Shown here piece after piece: positions 61,797 through 64,000 of a stretch of DNA of 64,000 bases; position 1 is the stretch's first letter; every line of letters starts with the position of its first letter. This stretch comes from Streptomyces bikiniensis (lineage in GTDB: Bacteria; Actinomycetota; Actinomycetes; Streptomycetales; Streptomycetaceae). Below the pieces are notes generated by a model, which made no database searches, was not told where the DNA came from, and saw only the letters and a list, made by a program, of their open reading frames with translations. Where the stretch lies: the NCBI GenBank assembly GCA_000716465.1, contig JNWL01000024.1, positions 1-64,000 of the forward strand, given 5' to 3'. The position numbers were made by a program, and so were the translations under genes.

Positions 61797-63473
61797 ATGG
61801 CGACCACCCCCACACGCGCCCGCCCCCGTGCACGGCCGCCCGCACCGGCCCCGCGAACCCCGCCGGCATGGGCACCGGTCCTCGGCATCGCGGCCGGCAC
61901 CGCGGCGGTGCTCCTCCTGCTCGCCGACCGCCACGGCTACGACGGCGACGAGCTGTACTTCATCGCGGCCGGCCGCCACCTCGACTGGGGGTACGCCGAC
62001 CAGCCGCCCGGTGTGCCGCTGCTGGCGCTGCTGGCCGACACCCTCGCCCCCGGCTCGTTGCGCGTGCTGCGGCTTCCGGCGATCGTCGCCACCGGGGCGG
62101 GGACCGTCCTGGCCGCGCTGCTGGCCCGGGAGCTGGGCGGGGACCGGCGGGCGCAGTGGCTGACCGCGGCCGCCCACGCCCTGGCCCTCGGCGCGCTCGG
62201 GCGGTTGCTGTCCACGGCCGCCCTCGACATTCCGCTGTGGACACTGCTGACGTGGCTGGTGGTGCGCTGGGTGCGACTGCGCCGGGAGGGCGTGACGCGC
62301 GACCGGCTGCTGTTCGCCGCGGGGGCCGTCGTCGTGGTGGCGATGCAGATCAAGTTCCAGATCGTGGTGTTCTGTCTGGCCCTGCTGGTGGCGGTGCTGC
62401 TGTGCGGGCCGCGCGGGCTCTTCGGCCGGCCGTCGCTCTGGGCGGGCGCGGGGCTTGCGGCCCTGTCGGTCGTGCCGGCGCTGGTGTGGCAGCACCGGCA
62501 CGGCTGGCCGCAGTTGCGGATGGGTGAGGTGATCGCCGCGGAGGTCGCCCAGCGGGACGGGCAGGCGGTCAACCTGGCGCTGATGGTCCTGGGCCTGGGG
62601 CCGGTCCTGGGGATGGTGCTCGGCCTGTACGGACTCTGGCGGCTGCTCATGGACCGGGAGCCGGCCGGCTTCCGCTTCCTCGCCGTGGCCGCGCTGCTGG
62701 CGACCGGGTTCGTCGTGCTGACCGGCGGCCGCGCCTACTACATCCACGGCGTGTTCCCGGTGCTGTGGGCGGCGGGCGCCGTCGGCTTCCAGCGGTGGCG
62801 GGCGGCACGGAAGGCGACGGCCGACCGGCGCGCGGGCTGGGCGGTGTACCCCGTGATCGCCGTATCGGCCGTGTGGCCGCTGCTGGACCTCCCGCTCCGG
62901 CCGCCGGAGTCGTACATCGACGAGGCGCCGCACCGCTTCGACAAGCGCTCCGAGATCGGCTGGCCACAGCTCGCCGACCAGGTCGGCGCCCTGTACCACC
63001 GCCTGCCCGACGGGACCCGGGCCCGCGTGGTGCTGATGTCCGACGACTACTGGGTCGCCTCCGCCCTCGCCCACTTCGGCCCCGCCCGGGGCCTGCCACC
63101 GGTCCACAGCGGTTCCCGCGGCTACTGGTTCTTCGGCGCACCCCCCGCCGACCGCACCGTCGTCCTCCACGTCGGCCACCCCGATCCGGCACTCCGCGCC
63201 CATTTCGGCGTGGTCCGTCAGGTCGCCACCGTCGACAACGGGCTGGGCATCGCCACCGAGTACCAGGGCCGTCCGATTTATTTCCTCAGCCGCCCGAAGG
63301 AGCCCTGGACCCGCATCTGGCCCGAGCTCCAGCACCTGGACCCGCACCGCCCGCGCATCACCGCCGGTCACGCCTCGTGTCCGCACCGGCCTGGAGCCGT
63401 CGTACGCCCGCAACAGGGGGCGTCCCGGGCACCCTGCTCCGGCTGTCGCGCGAGTACGACGGCGTCCGGGTGA
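61797..63473 (+). CDS. PMT/ArnT-type membrane glycosyltransferase (GT-C)
   Basis: A 558-residue protein with about ten to eleven membrane helices. The periplasmic-loop motif DRHGYDGDELYFIAAGRHLD and YADQPPGVPLLALL (acidic pair DE) is that of the GT39/GT83 group, which uses polyprenyl-phosphate sugars at the outer membrane face. It begins 4 bases after strT, so it is co-transcribed with it. No such enzyme is part of the known streptomycin pathway. The last 40 residues after WPELQHLD look like translated non-coding sequence, suggesting a lost stop codon. Confidence 0.75.
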   Translation: MATTPTRARPRARPPAPAPRTPPAWAPVLGIAAGTAAVLLLLADRHGYDGDELYFIAAGRHLDWGYADQPPGVPLLALLADTLAPGSLRVLRLPAIVATGAGTVLAALLARELGGDRRAQWLTAAAHALALGALGRLLSTAALDIPLWTLLTWLVVRWVRLRREGVTRDRLLFAAGAVVVVAMQIKFQIVVFCLALLVAVLLCGPRGLFGRPSLWAGAGLAALSVVPALVWQHRHGWPQLRMGEVIAAEVAQRDGQAVNLALMVLGLGPVLGMVLGLYGLWRLLMDREPAGFRFLAVAALLATGFVVLTGGRAYYIHGVFPVLWAAGAVGFQRWRAARKATADRRAGWAVYPVIAVSAVWPLLDLPLRPPESYIDEAPHRFDKRSEIGWPQLADQVGALYHRLPDGTRARVVLMSDDYWVASALAHFGPARGLPPVHSGSRGYWFFGAPPADRTVVLHVGHPDPALRAHFGVVRQVATVDNGLGIATEYQGRPIYFLSRPKEPWTRIWPELQHLDPHRPRITAGHASCPHRPGAVVRPQQGASRAPCSGCRASTTASG

Positions 63474-64000
63474 CCGACGCGTGCTCACTGCGGAGTGCCG
63501 CTGCGCGCGACCTGATGGCGGACGCCATGTCCAGCGCGCGCGCACCGTCAGGGTTACGGGCAGTCGCCGGAAGTCCATGACCCGTTCTCCACCGCGCCGC
63601 AGCGGCGACACCGACCCGGGCCGGGCGACGCCCGAGGCCGTCGCCACGCAGGTGGAAGGTGCCGCAGCGGTTCTGCGGCGGTAGTCGGTGTCGGCAGGCG
63701 GCTTCACCGCCCGGGCCCACCAGAACGGGGTCGGACCCCGAACCGGTGAGATGCCACGACTCGTGGCGGGGGTCCGGGCCGATGCCGAGTCGAGTGCCGT
63801 CACAACGCCGTCGGACGCGCGATCTTCGGTGATCCGGAAGGGCTGCGCAGCAGCTTTGGCGATCTTGTTGGCAGTTGTCGGTGCTGTGGCAGAGAGGCAA
63901 CCCGGGGGCAGCCAGGGGCGGGGCCGTGCCCGGATCGGTTCCACGGGTGTCCGAAGGCAGGGCAGTGGCCGACCAGCAGCACCGAGGCGCCGCCGGCGGC
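63474..64000. other. Right end of window, no supported gene
   Basis: About 530 bases. A plus-strand frame near 63430-63500 (GTLLRLSREYDGVRVTDACS) and a minus-strand frame near 63790-63930 are faintly protein-like but lack starts and family motifs. They may be scraps of decayed genes. I see no terminator strong enough to report. Confidence 0.3.

Overview
The window is chromosomal DNA of a Streptomyces (high G+C, third codon positions almost always G or C, actinomycete-specific families such as DUF6479, DUF6480 and SAV_915, TTA codons kept to a regulator). It starts inside the ferrochelatase gene. The dominant content is a nearly complete aminocyclitol antibiotic locus of the streptomycin type (about 30.3-61.8 kb), preceded by 30 kb of accessory and partly decayed genes.

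Layout. 0-11.7 kb: hemH 5' end, small membrane proteins, a KimA-like potassium permease, a wrecked kdp potassium-ATPase operon (two kdpF copies and an in-frame kdpA-kdpB-kdpD deletion fusion), a CorA channel, a diaminopimelate decarboxylase with a SAV_915 partner, and a universal stress protein. 11.8-16.3 kb: a cytochrome P450-ferredoxin operon divergent from a GbsR/MarR regulator, and a SpoIIE phosphatase divergent from a MarR regulator. 16.5-21.2 kb: a gene graveyard with an IS5-like remnant, 5'-truncated SGNH hydrolase and GH36 galactosidase fragments meeting head to head, a LacI gene with an internal deletion, and smaller scraps. 21.3-27.4 kb: an unusual group of five large or medium proteins without Sec signals: FG-GAP plus ricin-type trefoil, a second trefoil-like protein, an aerolysin/ETX-MTX2-like beta-pore candidate, a small charged companion, and an NHL propeller plus trefoil. 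27.4-30.3 kb: a zeta-toxin fragment, a membrane-anchored hypothetical and a small secreted lectin-like protein.

The streptomycin-type locus contains strU (minus), strVW, stsGFED, stsA (minus), stsBC, strO (minus), strN-strB2-strM, strLED (minus), strR-strA-strB1-strFGHIK-strS-strT and a PMT/ArnT-like glycosyltransferase. Together they cover three branches. Streptidine: aminotransferases StsC and StrS, amidinotransferase StrB1, kinases StrN/StsE, phosphatase StrO, dehydrogenases StrI/StsB. dTDP-dihydrostreptose: StrD, StrE, StrM, StrL. A set is left for the N-methyl-L-glucosamine moiety and assembly: StsA, StsG, StrF, StrG, StrH. Self-protection and release come from StrA (6-phosphotransferase), StrVW (ABC exporter) and StrK (secreted phosphatase). 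No strP, strQ, strX, strY or strZ homologue is visible in the window, and no carbamoyltransferase, so a bluensomycin-type product is not indicated.

Regulation is readable in the DNA. StrR palindromes (9-bp half sites, 11-bp spacer) lie between strU and strV, between stsA and stsB, and inside strR. strR carries two TTA codons near its start and an AdpA-type site upstream. Several promoters (strV, stsG, strN) place the -10 hexamer 5-7 nt before the start codon, implying leaderless mRNAs. Notable oddities are StrB2, which lacks the amidinotransferase catalytic Cys and His, and StrV/StrW, whose degenerate ATPase motifs are complementary so that one composite ATP site remains canonical.
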